Of a stretch of DNA of 64,000 nt, positions 1-9,339 are shown piece after piece. A program made the translations under genes and the position numbers. The stretch's first letter is position 1. Every line of letters begins with the position of its first letter. Source of the DNA: CAUUCX01 sp041844835 (GTDB lineage Bacteria > Bacillota > Clostridia > Peptostreptococcales > Anaerovoracaceae); NCBI GenBank assembly GCA_041844835.1, contig JBGZBU010000003.1, forward strand, positions 1 to 64,000, read 5' to 3'. The notes under the pieces were generated by a model, which saw nothing but the letters and a program-made list of their open reading frames with translations, was not told the origin of the DNA and did no database searches.

Positions 1-759
1 TCCGCCCTTGCTTCTGCTGTAAAGAATCAAATAAACTAAAACGGATATGACAAACGCTACCGCGCTTATCACCTGTGCCTGCCTGAAAGATCCTATCATC
101 AAACTATCCGTCCGTAAAGCCTCGACAAAGAATCTCTCCAGTGAGTACAGTATCCAGTACAGCAAAAAAATCTGTCCTCTGAAGCGCTTGTTTTTGTCAA
201 TCAGAACCAGAATTATGCAGATGAGCAAACACCAAATCGATTCATACAAAAAAGTCGGATGCACCATCTGGCCGTCGACGGGGATCGCCCACGGCAGCGA
301 AGTCGGTCCGCCGTGAGCCTCCTGATTGAAGTAATTCCCCCAGCGACCTGCCGCCTGTCCAAGCGCCACGGAAGGCATCACAAGATCCAGCAGTGAAAGC
401 ACGGAAATCGATTTTCTTTTTGCGAGCAAAATCACCGCAAAAATTCCGAAAATCAAACCTCCGTGAATGGCGAGCCCCCCGTGCCTGATATTAAGTATCT
501 CAAGCAAATCCATCCGGTAATAATCCCAGTTGAATATCACATAATAAAGTCGCGCCCCTATAATCGCGACAGGTATGCACCATATGAAAAATTCAAGAAC
601 ATCATCACCTTTGATATGGTATTTTGATGCTCTTATATACATCAGCAATGTGCCGGCAAGCATGCCGACCACAATACAGATCGCGTACCACATAATAGGA
701 ACGCCCGCAATATAAAATGCCACATTTTGCGGCACATTATTATTTAAAAAGTTAAACAT
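1..759 (-). CDS. lgt: Prolipoprotein diacylglyceryl transferase (3' end beyond window)
   Basis: Lgt transfers diacylglycerol from phosphatidylglycerol to the lipobox cysteine of prolipoproteins in the membrane. The reading frame is open from an ATG at 759 to the left window edge, giving 253 codons; the family is usually about 260-300 residues, so only the C-terminal end is missing. Visible hallmarks are an HGG...HGG segment (RHGGLAIHGG) and the Lgt signature GRWGNYFNQEAHGG, separated by hydrophobic membrane segments. It starts 14 bases after the stop of a lipoprotein gene that would itself be a substrate, so the two are probably cotranscribed. The assignment is very secure. Confidence 0.96.
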   Translation of the reverse strand, partial: MFNFLNNNVPQNVAFYIAGVPIMWYAICIVVGMLAGTLLMYIRASKYHIKGDDVLEFFIWCIPVAIIGARLYYVIFNWDYYRMDLLEILNIRHGGLAIHGGLIFGIFAVILLAKRKSISVLSLLDLVMPSVALGQAAGRWGNYFNQEAHGGPTSLPWAIPVDGQMVHPTFLYESIWCLLICIILVLIDKNKRFRGQIFLLYWILYSLERFFVEALRTDSLMIGSFRQAQVISAVAFVISVLVYLILYSRSKGG

Positions 760-773
760 ATACGCCCTTAAAA

Positions 774-1325
774 TCACAATATGTGTGCAAGAATCAACTC
801 CACCTGGTCGCCCATGACATAAAATTTATATAGCTTTTTATCTTTATACTCGGGATCCGCCTTGTTCGCTTCCCGGTCATCCAAAACGGCATCTATAAAA
901 TTCTTTTTATCAAGAACCGTGACCAGACTGTCGTTTCCCATCACAAATGTAACCCGCACGCTGTCGGATAACATGTAGTTGTAGCTGAGATTCTTATCTG
1001 ATATGTAGTAGCCTTGCGGATGAGATTCGTCTTCCACAATGCTTTTTTCGTATATGATTATGTGCGGCGTGTCGGAATCCGCATCCACGACATCAAAAGT
1101 TCCGAGCAGTTCCGAAGCCCCGTCCCGGATCAACTGATCGGCATACTCGCCCTGAAGATATTCCGGCGTAATTTCGGGTTCATCAATAGTTCCGCCACTC
1201 TGACCGCTGTCGCCGCACGCGACGATTGCAAAAGCGGCGCAAGCCAGGATCAGCACCGAAATCAAACTCAATAAAACGGTTTTTTTCTTTTTAGTCATAT
1301 TAGTCATACGGAATTTATTTATCAT
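774..1325 (-). CDS. Putative lipoprotein of unknown function
   Basis: A protein of 183 residues with a basic N terminus, a hydrophobic segment and a lipobox ending in IVAC (cysteine near residue 37), followed by a Gly/Ser/Asp-rich linker, so it should be lipidated and held on the outer face of the membrane. The start at 1325 is supported by a GAGGTGG ribosome binding site; ATGs a few codons inside are alternatives. The remaining 140 or so residues are acidic and mixed alpha/beta in appearance, and I recognise no family. It lies directly upstream of lgt and 49 bases downstream of pduL, all on the same strand. No function is assigned. Confidence 0.75.
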   Translation of the reverse strand: MINKFRMTNMTKKKKTVLLSLISVLILACAAFAIVACGDSGQSGGTIDEPEITPEYLQGEYADQLIRDGASELLGTFDVVDADSDTPHIIIYEKSIVEDESHPQGYYISDKNLSYNYMLSDSVRVTFVMGNDSLVTVLDKKNFIDAVLDDREANKADPEYKDKKLYKFYVMGDQVELILAHIL

Positions 1326-1374
1326 ATCAAAACCACCTCATCCGCCTGAGCGGATCAGAACAAATTACAGGTGC

Positions 1375-1947
1375 TTATTTAATTATCTCGCACACCGCAT
1401 CCGGACCGCATCCTGCCGCATTGCCCTCGTCCGTATCCAGGTGACACTCGGCAAGGAATTTATCGCTGACCCTTACCAGCGCGTTATGGAATACTAGCCC
1501 GCGTTCACCCTCAATCTTCAAAGAAACCACTTCTTTATCTTTAAGACCTGCTTCCGCAGCTTCGGCAGTGGACAAATGCACATGCCTCAAAGCGACTATC
1601 AGCCCGGATTCGAGATCGACCTCGCCCGCAGGACCCACCAGTTTACATCCGGGAGTTCCCTCAAGATCTCCGGATTCCCTGAGAGGCACGCTGATCCCGA
1701 TAGTCCTTGCGTCGGTCATTGCGACTTCCACCTGCGTTTCAGGTCTGAGCGGACCGAGAATCCTCACACCTTTCAGCGTTCCCTTGGGTCCGACTACATC
1801 CACTTTCTCATCGCATGCATATTGCCCCGGCTGTCCGAGATCCTTGATCGGCGTCAGCTCATGTCCCTCACCGAAAAGCTTGTCGAGATGCTCGCGACAT
1901 AGATGCAGATGTTTGTTTGACAGTCCGATTTTTACTTTATATCCCAT
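1375..1947 (-). CDS. pduL: Phosphate propanoyltransferase, PduL type (phosphotransacylase)
   Basis: PduL enzymes interconvert acyl-CoA and acyl phosphate with a zinc centre and are unrelated in fold to Pta. The 190-residue protein starts straight into the PduL core (KIGLSNKHLHL near residues 6-16) and carries the second histidine cluster RHVHLS near residue 121, the expected metal ligands. There is no N-terminal extension of the kind that targets PduL into bacterial microcompartments, and no shell protein genes are nearby, so a cytosolic acetate/propionate phosphotransacylase role is inferred. It sits between hpt (78 bases upstream) and a lipoprotein gene. Confidence 0.92.
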   Translation of the reverse strand: MGYKVKIGLSNKHLHLCREHLDKLFGEGHELTPIKDLGQPGQYACDEKVDVVGPKGTLKGVRILGPLRPETQVEVAMTDARTIGISVPLRESGDLEGTPGCKLVGPAGEVDLESGLIVALRHVHLSTAEAAEAGLKDKEVVSLKIEGERGLVFHNALVRVSDKFLAECHLDTDEGNAAGCGPDAVCEIIK

Positions 1948-2025
1948 TTCTTTCTCCTTCTTTTTAATCCTTTTTTACTTCTTGCCACTTCGGACAAAAT
2001 CGATAATAATAGCGGATTTCATTTA

Positions 2026-2577
2026 TTACTTGAGCAAAACCTTGTCAGGTTCAACCTCATCAAGACAAGTTATATACGGAAGATTTCTGTAACTCTGATC
2101 ATAATCAAGACCGTAGCCTATTATAAAGTGATTCCCCACTTCAAACCCCACATAATCCGCCTCCAAATCGACCTTGCGTCCGAGCGGTTTATCCAGCAGC
2201 GAACAGATTTTCACCGTCTTTGGCAGTCTGCTTTCAAAATATCTTTTCAGATAACTGAGAGTAATCCCGGAGTCGACTATATCTTCAACTATTATGACAT
2301 TTTTACCCTCTATATCTATATCCAAATCCTTTACGATTTTAACTATACCCGATGTTTTGGTAGAAGCCCCGTAACTGCTGACGACCATGAAATCAAGTTT
2401 GACCGGGAGATCTATATTCTTGATAACATCAGCCATCCATACAACGGCGCCCTTGAGAATTCCGACCACTATCAATTCCTCATCAGCAAAATCCCTCGTG
2501 ATTTCAGCCCCTATTTCCTTTGCACGTCTCTGAATCTGCTCTTCATTGACAATGATCTGTCCCACAACTTCACACAT
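2026..2577 (-). CDS. hpt: Hypoxanthine phosphoribosyltransferase
   Basis: This purine salvage enzyme converts hypoxanthine (and usually guanine) plus PRPP to IMP/GMP in the cytosol. The 183-residue length is normal for the family. The PRPP-binding signature IIVEDIVDSGITLSYL is present at about residues 95-110, preceded by a VGILKGAVVWMADV segment and followed by a C-terminal VGFEVGNHFIIGYGLDYDQSYRNLPYI block typical of bacterial Hpt (quoted here only to its family pattern). The ATG at 2577 has an AGGA element about 11 bases upstream. In many Firmicutes hpt is next to tilS and ftsH; here it is followed by pduL instead. Confidence 0.95.
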   Translation of the reverse strand: MCEVVGQIIVNEEQIQRRAKEIGAEITRDFADEELIVVGILKGAVVWMADVIKNIDLPVKLDFMVVSSYGASTKTSGIVKIVKDLDIDIEGKNVIIVEDIVDSGITLSYLKRYFESRLPKTVKICSLLDKPLGRKVDLEADYVGFEVGNHFIIGYGLDYDQSYRNLPYITCLDEVEPDKVLLK

Positions 2578-2647
2578 CTTGTACTATTCCTTTCTTCTAT
2601 TCCCCAGCTGACTGCCCGGGAGATTAAGCCGACAATAAGGCACCAGG

Positions 2648-2992
2648 TCAATCTTCTTTTGATTCGGAAATGTAGTCCTCCACCTCAAATTCTACATCAT
2701 CGGCTGCATTTTTTCCATTAGAAAATTTTTTATCCTTCAGATACTCATCCCCCAACCAAAATTTGTCCAATGTATCTTTCAGGTGCAAAATTATAAACGT
2801 CCACAGTATCAAATCATCAACAAATCCGAACGGAAACAGAAACGGCGGGATTAAATCCATAGGCAAAAAGAGATAAACTATACCGAAAACGACGAGCGCT
2901 TTTTTCCATCTCGAGACTTCCTTTGATTTAAGCATATCACGAATCGCCGCAATCCGCCTTATCAATACTCTGAAACCTATTATAAAATTCAT
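2648..2992 (-). CDS. YkvA-like DUF1232 small membrane protein
   Basis: A protein of 114 residues with the DUF1232 core (LFLPMDLIPPF followed by GFVDDLI and a hydrophobic stretch), a family of small membrane-associated proteins whose biochemical role is not settled. The start at 2992 is chosen because GAGGAG lies 5 bases upstream and because it overlaps the engB stop as ATGA, implying translational coupling. The tail is acidic. It is the last gene of the tig-clpP-clpX-lon-engB run. Confidence 0.85.
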   Translation of the reverse strand: MNFIIGFRVLIRRIAAIRDMLKSKEVSRWKKALVVFGIVYLFLPMDLIPPFLFPFGFVDDLILWTFIILHLKDTLDKFWLGDEYLKDKKFSNGKNAADDVEFEVEDYISESKED

Positions 2993-3591
2993 ATTTTTTC
3001 TCCTCTGCCGAGTGCAAAAATATAATCCATTAAAAGATCGCATCCCTCGCCGGATAGAGAAGACACCGGCAATACCGCCTCATCATTGTCAAGCTCCAGT
3101 TTTTTTCTTATATTCTGCAGATGCTTTTTTATCTGATTTCTTGAAAGTTTATCAGATTTCGTCGCAACCACAAACAGTTTATATCCGTGATATCTGAGAT
3201 AATCCGCCATCATCAGATCCAATGAGCCGGGGTCGTGCCTTATATCCACGAGCATCGCGACTGCAACGAGATTGTCGCGCGTTTCTATGTAGCGCTCTAT
3301 CATCTTGCCCCACTCCTCGGATTTACTCTTTGACACGCGCGCATAACCGTATCCCGGCAAGTCTACGATACGGAACAGTCCATCCACATCATAGAAATTT
3401 ATCGTACGCGTCTTGCCCGGATTGCCGCTCACATGCGCCAATTTTTTTCTGTTTGTGAGCCGGTTCAGCAGCGATGATTTGCCTACATTCGATCTTCCGG
3501 CGAATGCAATTTCATGCAGATTCGGCGGTGGATAATTTTTTTCATCGACCGCTACGGCTGCCAAAACGGGATTTTTCACTCTGTTTTCCAT
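2989..3591 (-). CDS. engB: Ribosome biogenesis GTP-binding protein YsxC/EngB
   Basis: EngB is an essential GTPase needed for assembly of the large ribosomal subunit. All G motifs are visible: G1 GRSNVGKSS, G2 PGKTRTINF, G3 DLPGYGYA, G4 TKSD and G5 VSSLSG, in a protein of 200 residues. The ATG at 3591 is preferred over one at 3603 because a GAGG sequence sits 6 bases before it, while the upstream ATG directly abuts the lon stop and lacks a ribosome binding site. The pairing of lon and engB is common in Firmicutes. The stop overlaps the next gene by four bases. Confidence 0.95.
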   Translation of the reverse strand: MENRVKNPVLAAVAVDEKNYPPPNLHEIAFAGRSNVGKSSLLNRLTNRKKLAHVSGNPGKTRTINFYDVDGLFRIVDLPGYGYARVSKSKSEEWGKMIERYIETRDNLVAVAMLVDIRHDPGSLDLMMADYLRYHGYKLFVVATKSDKLSRNQIKKHLQNIRKKLELDNDEAVLPVSSLSGEGCDLLMDYIFALGRGEKI

Positions 3592-3603
3592 AAGCGGCCT
3601 CAT

Positions 3604-5973
3604 TTACGCAAGAGCATATTTTAAAGCGTCATGCACTTCCTCAATTAAAACGAACTTGAGTTTTTTCCTCACGTTTTCAGGAATTTCATCAATATCTCTT
3701 TCATTATCTTTCGGGAGCAGCACCGTCTTTATTCCGGCTCTGTGGGCAGCCATGACTTTCTCACGAATCCCGCCTACCGGCAGCACTTTCCCTCTCAATG
3801 TAATTTCTCCCGTCATTGCGACATCTCTCAATACGGCTTTTTTGCTCAGCGCTGAAATAAGCGATGTACACATAGTCACGCCTGCGGACGGGCCGTCTTT
3901 CGGCGTGGCTCCCTCGGGAATGTGTATGTGTATATCATATTTTTCATAAAAATCCTCTTCAACGCCGAGTTCTCCTGCAATGGTCCTGATATAACTCACG
4001 CCCGCTTTTGCGGATTCCTGCATTACATCGCCAAGCTGGCCCGTAAGCACGAGTTTTCCGCTGCCCGGCACCACTATGGTTTCAATGAACAATGTATCTC
4101 CGCCGACAACGGTCCACGCAAGCCCGGTGGTAACCCCCACCGCATTTTTACCCTCAATTTTATCATAGTGATAACGTCGCTTGCCCAAATATTCTTCGAC
4201 CTGTTTCACGCCGACCGAAAACGGCATTTCTCCCTCTTGTACGGTCTTCCTAACGAGTTTTCTGCATATATTTGCAATTTCCTGCTCAAGATTTCTGACT
4301 CCCGACTCCCTTGTGTAATAATTTATTATGTCATGAATTGCCGCGGATGTGAATTTGATATTTTTCTTCTTCAAACCGTGCTCAATTATCTTCTTCGGGA
4401 TAAGATATTTCTGTGCAATCTTGACTTTTTCATCCTCGGTATAACTCGGAACTTCTATTATTTCCATTCTGTCCAGCAAAGGCAGCGGAATGGTTTCAAG
4501 TGAATTCGCGGTCGTTATGAACAAGACTTTTGACAGGTCAAAAGGCAGTTCCAGATAGTGATCGACAAAATCCTTGTTTTGCTCGGGATCAAGCACTTCG
4601 AGCAATGCCGAAGCGGGATCTCCCCTGAAATCATTTCCGATTTTATCCACTTCATCAAGTAGGAATACCGGATTTGAAGTCCCTGCGTCTTTGATACAAT
4701 TCATAACTCTGCCCGGAATCGCACCGATGTACGTACGCCGATGTCCGCGGATCTCGGCTTCATCGCGCACTCCCCCGAGCGACATCCTTACAAATTCCCT
4801 GTTTGTCGCTCTGGCAATTGATTTTGCTATCGAAGTTTTCCCCACACCGGGAGGTCCTACAAGGCATAAAATAGGTCCTTTGATCGCCTTGGAGAGCTTG
4901 ATAACCGCCAGATATTCAAGCACTCTTTCTTTTACCTTTTCAAGCCCGTAATGGTCTTCATTCAATATTTTGTCGGCGATTTCCAAATCTTCATTCGCAT
5001 CGGAAAAAACATTCCATGGAAGATCGACGATTGTTTCAATGTAGTTGCGTATGACCGACGCTTCAGCCGAGCCCTGCTGCGACGCGGAAAGTTTTTTTAT
5101 TTCTTTTTCAACGGTTTTTCTCACTTTTTCCGAAACGGATTTTTCATCCATTGCGCGTCTCCAGTTTTCGACCTCGTCCATTTCATCATAAAAATCCCCG
5201 CCGAGCTCTTCCTGTATCGTTCTGAGCTGCTCGCGCAGATAATATTCGCGCTGATGCTTGCTCATGCGCACGCGCACCTTGCTGTTTATATCCTGTTCAA
5301 GATTCATGATCTGAATTTCTCTGGCGAGAATCCCGCTGACTTTTTTCAATCTGTCCTCAATATCGAATGCCTCGAGAATTTGCTGTTTATCATCCACGCC
5401 CACATCCATGTGCGAGGTGATTATATCGGCCATACTTCCCGGATCCGTAAGTGTGCCGACAGTTGAAAACGCTTCATCCGGAATAGATGCATTCAAATCG
5501 ACATATTCGCTGAATGAATCCATTGCGGTACGCATAAGCGCAGCCATCTTTATTTCTTTTTGTTTAAGTTCCGCGGCGGGCAAAACAGGTGCATCCTCGT
5601 GCATCAATTTTACCCGACACTTGAAAAACGGCTCATCGCTTATAATTTCTTCAATCTGTCCGCGCACTTCACCTTCCACCAGTATTCTTATTACATTGCC
5701 CGGAAGTTTCAACATTTGTTTCACTTTTCCCACGGTTCCTATGTGATAAAAATCCCCGGCTGTAGGCAGCTCGGTGACGTCTTTTTTCTGCGACACCAAA
5801 AAAACGCGCTGTTCCATGACCATCGCCTTTTCAAGCGCTTTTATCGACTTATCTCTGCCTATGTCAAAATTAATTACAACGTTGGGGAATACCGTAAGGC
5901 CTCTCAACGGGATGAGCGGCAGAGTCATATAATCTCCGTAAAGCTCTTTAAGATTCTCTTTGTTTTCAATCAT
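3604..5973 (-). CDS. lon: ATP-dependent endopeptidase Lon
   Basis: Lon degrades damaged and regulatory proteins in the cytosol. The 789-residue protein has an N-terminal substrate-binding LON domain (MTLPLIPLRG), a coiled middle region, an AAA+ module with Walker A GPPGVGKTS and Walker B VFLLDEVDKIG, and a C-terminal protease domain with the catalytic serine in PKDGPSAGVTM and the catalytic lysine in GGIREKVMAAHRAG. The ATG at 5973 is selected because GGAG lies 7 bases upstream; an upstream ATG at 6021 would add 16 residues without a ribosome binding site. It follows clpX by 67 bases, so three ATP-dependent protease components are encoded together. Confidence 0.97.
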   Translation of the reverse strand: MIENKENLKELYGDYMTLPLIPLRGLTVFPNVVINFDIGRDKSIKALEKAMVMEQRVFLVSQKKDVTELPTAGDFYHIGTVGKVKQMLKLPGNVIRILVEGEVRGQIEEIISDEPFFKCRVKLMHEDAPVLPAAELKQKEIKMAALMRTAMDSFSEYVDLNASIPDEAFSTVGTLTDPGSMADIITSHMDVGVDDKQQILEAFDIEDRLKKVSGILAREIQIMNLEQDINSKVRVRMSKHQREYYLREQLRTIQEELGGDFYDEMDEVENWRRAMDEKSVSEKVRKTVEKEIKKLSASQQGSAEASVIRNYIETIVDLPWNVFSDANEDLEIADKILNEDHYGLEKVKERVLEYLAVIKLSKAIKGPILCLVGPPGVGKTSIAKSIARATNREFVRMSLGGVRDEAEIRGHRRTYIGAIPGRVMNCIKDAGTSNPVFLLDEVDKIGNDFRGDPASALLEVLDPEQNKDFVDHYLELPFDLSKVLFITTANSLETIPLPLLDRMEIIEVPSYTEDEKVKIAQKYLIPKKIIEHGLKKKNIKFTSAAIHDIINYYTRESGVRNLEQEIANICRKLVRKTVQEGEMPFSVGVKQVEEYLGKRRYHYDKIEGKNAVGVTTGLAWTVVGGDTLFIETIVVPGSGKLVLTGQLGDVMQESAKAGVSYIRTIAGELGVEEDFYEKYDIHIHIPEGATPKDGPSAGVTMCTSLISALSKKAVLRDVAMTGEITLRGKVLPVGGIREKVMAAHRAGIKTVLLPKDNERDIDEIPENVRKKLKFVLIEEVHDALKYALA

Positions 5974-6040
5974 ACCGTTTCTCCATATACCATCTAATAA
6001 AAGCGGGAGGCTCCGAGCCACCCGATTTCATTACACAAAC

Positions 6041-7327
6041 TCAAGCTGTTTCCCTGTCATTCGGGTTTCTTTCTTTTCTGCTTGCCACATCAAGAACAAG
6101 AATCGGACTGCTTTCACCCAGCACCGTTTCCTTTGTGATAATGCATTTTTCGATATCCTGTCTTGACGGTATGTCATACATTATATCCATCATGACGGAT
6201 TCCATAATGCTGCGAAGTCCTCTCGCGCCGGTCTTTCGCTCAAGAGCCTTTCTGGCCACTTCTCTCACAGCCTCATCCTCCATCTCAAGCGTCACATTAT
6301 CGATTTCAAACAATCTTTGATATTGTTTTATAAGAGCATTTTTCGGCTCTTTAATTATTCTTACCAAAGCTTCTTCATCCAAATCGGCGAGAGTTACCAT
6401 AACCGGCAATCTTCCGACAAACTCGGGGATCAGACCGTATTGCAGAAGATCTTCGGGCTGCAATCTCGAAAGGATCCTGCCCATTTCTTCCTTTCCCGGA
6501 TTCTTTCCCGGATCCGCATTAAATCCTATCGTCTTTTCACCTATTCGTTTTTGAATTATCCTGTCAATTCCGTCAAACGCACCGCCGCATATAAACAGAA
6601 CATTTGTGGTATCAAACGGAATGAATTCCTGATGCGGATGCTTGCGCCCTCCCTGCGGCGGAACATTGGCAACCGTTCCTTCGAGTATTTTAAGCAAAGC
6701 CTGCTGCACGCCCTCCCCGCTCACATCTCTTGTGATGGAAGCATTTTCAGACTTTCTGGAAATTTTGTCGATTTCATCCACATAGACAATCCCCCGCTGA
6801 GCTCTTTCAATATCCCAGTCGGCGGCTTGCAGCAATTTAAGCAAAATATTTTCGACGTCCTCACCCACATATCCCGCCTCGGTAAGTGCAGTAGCATCTG
6901 CGATCGCAAAAGGTACGTCAAGTATTTTTGCAAGCGTCTGGGCGAGCAAAGTCTTGCCCGATCCCGTAGATCCGATCATAATGATGTTGCTTTTTTGAAT
7001 TTCAACACCGTCCTCTGCAGTCTCTTTCTCGCTGATTCTTTTGTAGTGATTGTAGACCGCAACGGCAAGCGCTTTTTTCGCGTCAAATTGCCCGATCACA
7101 TATTCCGACAATTCCTCTACTATTTCCTTAGGCTTGGGCAGCTTGCAGATGCCGCCGCTCAAATCAAGCGAATCGACATCAAACTCCTCATCCAGCACAT
7201 TCTTGAATTCGCTCACACATTCATTGCAAATATACGCCTCACGCCCCGCCATGAGCCTGCGCACTTCATGCTGCGTTTTTCCGCAAAACGCACATCGTAT
7301 GATATCGATATCGTCATAAATACTCAT
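6041..7327 (-). CDS. clpX: ClpX, unfoldase subunit of the ClpXP protease
   Basis: ClpX recognises tagged substrates, unfolds them and feeds them to ClpP. The 428-residue protein starts with the C4 zinc-binding domain (CAFCGK and CNEC) used for adaptor and substrate binding, then has the AAA+ core with Walker A GSTGSGKTLLAQ, Walker B VYVDEIDKI, the pore loop GYVGEDVE, and an IGF-type loop (KRIGEKTIGFNAD) that docks onto ClpP. The ATG at 7327 has AGGGG 7 bases upstream. It follows clpP by 50 bases. Confidence 0.97.
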   Translation of the reverse strand: MSIYDDIDIIRCAFCGKTQHEVRRLMAGREAYICNECVSEFKNVLDEEFDVDSLDLSGGICKLPKPKEIVEELSEYVIGQFDAKKALAVAVYNHYKRISEKETAEDGVEIQKSNIIMIGSTGSGKTLLAQTLAKILDVPFAIADATALTEAGYVGEDVENILLKLLQAADWDIERAQRGIVYVDEIDKISRKSENASITRDVSGEGVQQALLKILEGTVANVPPQGGRKHPHQEFIPFDTTNVLFICGGAFDGIDRIIQKRIGEKTIGFNADPGKNPGKEEMGRILSRLQPEDLLQYGLIPEFVGRLPVMVTLADLDEEALVRIIKEPKNALIKQYQRLFEIDNVTLEMEDEAVREVARKALERKTGARGLRSIMESVMMDIMYDIPSRQDIEKCIITKETVLGESSPILVLDVASRKERNPNDRETA

Positions 7328-7377
7328 GTTAAATCCCCTTTCACGCAAATGCCCCTAAAAACACCCCTTGCGGGCAG

Positions 7378-7959
7378 TCAACGCTTGCTTATCACATGAT
7401 CTATCAATCCGTAACTCAACGCTTCTTCCGAACTCAAATAATTATCTCTGTCCGTATCGCGCTCGATCTCATCAAGTTTTCTGCCCGTTCGTTCACTCAG
7501 AATTCTGTTCAGTTTGTCTCTGGTTTTCAATATATGCTCGGCATGAATTTTAATATCTTCCGCCTGACCGTTTACCCCTCCAAGAGGCTGATGAATCATA
7601 ATTTCCGCATTCGGCAGAGCATATCTTTTACCTTTTTCACCTGCAGCGAGCAGGAATGCGCCCATGCTCGCAGCCATGCCCACACATATGGTCGAAACGC
7701 TCGGTTTTATATACTGCATGGTATCATAGATCGCAAGTCCCGCGCTTACCGAACCTCCCGGGCTGTTGATATATATGCTTATATCTTTTTCCGAGTCCTC
7801 CGCCTCAAGGAAGAGCAATTGCGCCACTATGAGACTGGCGACATAATCGTCTATGGCTTCACCTAAAAAAATAATTCTATCTTTGAGCAGTCGTGAATAT
7901 ATATCGTACGAACGCTCGCCTCTTGAGGTCTGCTCAATTACATAAGGCACCAATCCCAT
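7378..7959 (-). CDS. clpP: ClpP, ATP-dependent Clp protease proteolytic subunit
   Basis: The proteolytic barrel partner of ClpX. Catalytic serine in GMAASMGA, histidine in IMIHQP and aspartate in DTDRDN are all present, and the length of 193 residues is normal. Two adjacent ATGs (7962 and 7959) exist; the second is favoured because GGAGG is only 2 bases from the first but 5 from the second. The gene begins only 11 bases after tig ends, so tig-clpP-clpX-lon reads as a single folding and degradation operon. No CtsR-type heptad repeats were seen in front of it. Confidence 0.97.
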   Translation of the reverse strand: MGLVPYVIEQTSRGERSYDIYSRLLKDRIIFLGEAIDDYVASLIVAQLLFLEAEDSEKDISIYINSPGGSVSAGLAIYDTMQYIKPSVSTICVGMAASMGAFLLAAGEKGKRYALPNAEIMIHQPLGGVNGQAEDIKIHAEHILKTRDKLNRILSERTGRKLDEIERDTDRDNYLSSEEALSYGLIDHVISKR

Positions 7960-7970
7960 CATACCCTCCG

Positions 7971-9254
7971 TTATTTTTCAATTACCGCATTTTCGGCAAC
8001 AAAACTGATAGCTTTTTTGAACCGGATATTTTCTCTGACGCTGTCAAGCTGATCTCCCATCACCTCTTTCACCTTTGCAAGCTCCATATTATACTGTTTA
8101 CCCAGAGATTCGAGTTCTTCATCAATTTCAGCATCGGAAACTTCAAAATTCTCCTGTTCCGCAATTTTTCTTATCACCATTCTGTTTTTAATTCGATTAT
8201 GCGCTTCATCTCTGATATCTGCTCTGAGCGATTCAATGCCGCCGTCTACGAACTGCAGATAACTGTCGAAACTCATCCCCTGCATCTTGAGATTGCTGTC
8301 AAACTCCTTTATCATCATGTCAATTTCATCCTCAACCATGGCGCCCGGCACGTCGATATCATTGTTTTTCATGACTGCATCCATTGCATCCGACTTAACT
8401 TTTTTATCCGCATCCTCCGCAGCTTTTTCCTGGAGTTTTTTCTTCGTATCGGCTTTCAAGTCCGCAAGCGTATCGAATTCACTGACGTCCTTTGCGAACT
8501 CATCATCAAGAGCGGGCAGCTCTTCGCGCTTTACTTCGTGAACCGTGCAGCGGAATACCGCCGGTTTGCCGGCAAGTTCCTCCACTCCGTACTCCTCCGG
8601 GAAAGTCACTTCCACATTTTTTTCTTCGCCTGCGGAAAGGCCTATGAGCTGATCTTCAAATCCCGGGATAAACATGTTTGAACCCAATTTAAGAGGATAG
8701 CGCTCCGCAGTTCCGCCGTCGAACTTTTTACCGTCAACCGATCCCTCAAAATCAATAAGCACCATGTCTCCGTCGGCAGCAGGACCGTTTACGACTTCCA
8801 TTCTGGAATTCCTTTTGAGGAGCAGCTCCATTTCTTTATCCACATCGGCTTTGCCGATTTTCTTTTCTTCTCTCTTTACTTTTACACCTTTGTAGTCTTT
8901 GACCTCAAATTCCGGATATGTCTCAACTTTTATAGTAGCGGTGAATCCTTTGCCCGTTTCCAACTCGGACAAATCTATCTCAGGCGGTGCAACGGCTTCG
9001 ACTTTCAAATCATCCAAAGTTTTGCCGTAATTTTTTGACAAAAGATCGTTGATGCCGTCATCGAAAAACACGCCGACTCCGTAATGCGATTCAATCAGTT
9101 TTCGAGGCGCCTTGCCCTTTCTGAATCCATCAATCGGATATCTATTTCTGTTGGCCTTAAACGCCGCATCCAAAGCGGCGTCAAACTCCTCCGCGGAAAA
9201 TTCCATCGTAAATATTGCCACATTTTTTTCTTTTGATTTCAATTCAGCTTTCAT
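7971..9254 (-). CDS. tig: Trigger factor, ribosome-associated chaperone
   Basis: Trigger factor binds nascent chains at the ribosomal exit and has peptidyl-prolyl isomerase activity. The 427-residue protein has the N-terminal ribosome-binding domain with the GFRKGKAP signature (about residues 44-51), a central FKBP-like domain (GDMVLIDFEGSVDGK, then GFEDQLIG) and a C-terminal helical arm. The start at 9254 begins the protein as MKAELKSKEKN; GGAGG lies 12 bases upstream. It heads the protease operon and has a clear promoter at 9311-9339. Confidence 0.96.
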   Translation of the reverse strand: MKAELKSKEKNVAIFTMEFSAEEFDAALDAAFKANRNRYPIDGFRKGKAPRKLIESHYGVGVFFDDGINDLLSKNYGKTLDDLKVEAVAPPEIDLSELETGKGFTATIKVETYPEFEVKDYKGVKVKREEKKIGKADVDKEMELLLKRNSRMEVVNGPAADGDMVLIDFEGSVDGKKFDGGTAERYPLKLGSNMFIPGFEDQLIGLSAGEEKNVEVTFPEEYGVEELAGKPAVFRCTVHEVKREELPALDDEFAKDVSEFDTLADLKADTKKKLQEKAAEDADKKVKSDAMDAVMKNNDIDVPGAMVEDEIDMMIKEFDSNLKMQGMSFDSYLQFVDGGIESLRADIRDEAHNRIKNRMVIRKIAEQENFEVSDAEIDEELESLGKQYNMELAKVKEVMGDQLDSVRENIRFKKAISFVAENAVIEK

Positions 9255-9310
9255 AAATCTTTTTTTCCTCCAACTAATCACAAAAAATAATTGTCGTAGT
9301 AACGCCAATA

Positions 9311-9339
9311 ATTATATACTTTACCTCGCCAAAAGTAAA
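9311..9339 (-). promoter_or_regulatory. Promoter of tig-clpP-clpX operon with internal inverted repeat
   Basis: On the minus strand TTTACT (-35, 9334-9339) and TATAAT (-10, 9311-9316) are separated by exactly 17 bases. CTTTAC at 9319-9324 and GTAAAG at 9335-9340 form an inverted repeat inside the promoter, which could be a regulator site; no known heat-shock operator (CIRCE or CtsR box) is present. Confidence 0.7.

Noticed and set aside
47..316. An 89-codon plus-strand frame at the window start
   Set aside because: Antisense to lgt, whose minus-strand translation contains the full Lgt signature.
1375..1947. Bacterial microcompartment locus around pduL
   Set aside because: No shell protein, aldehyde dehydrogenase or diol dehydratase genes are adjacent.
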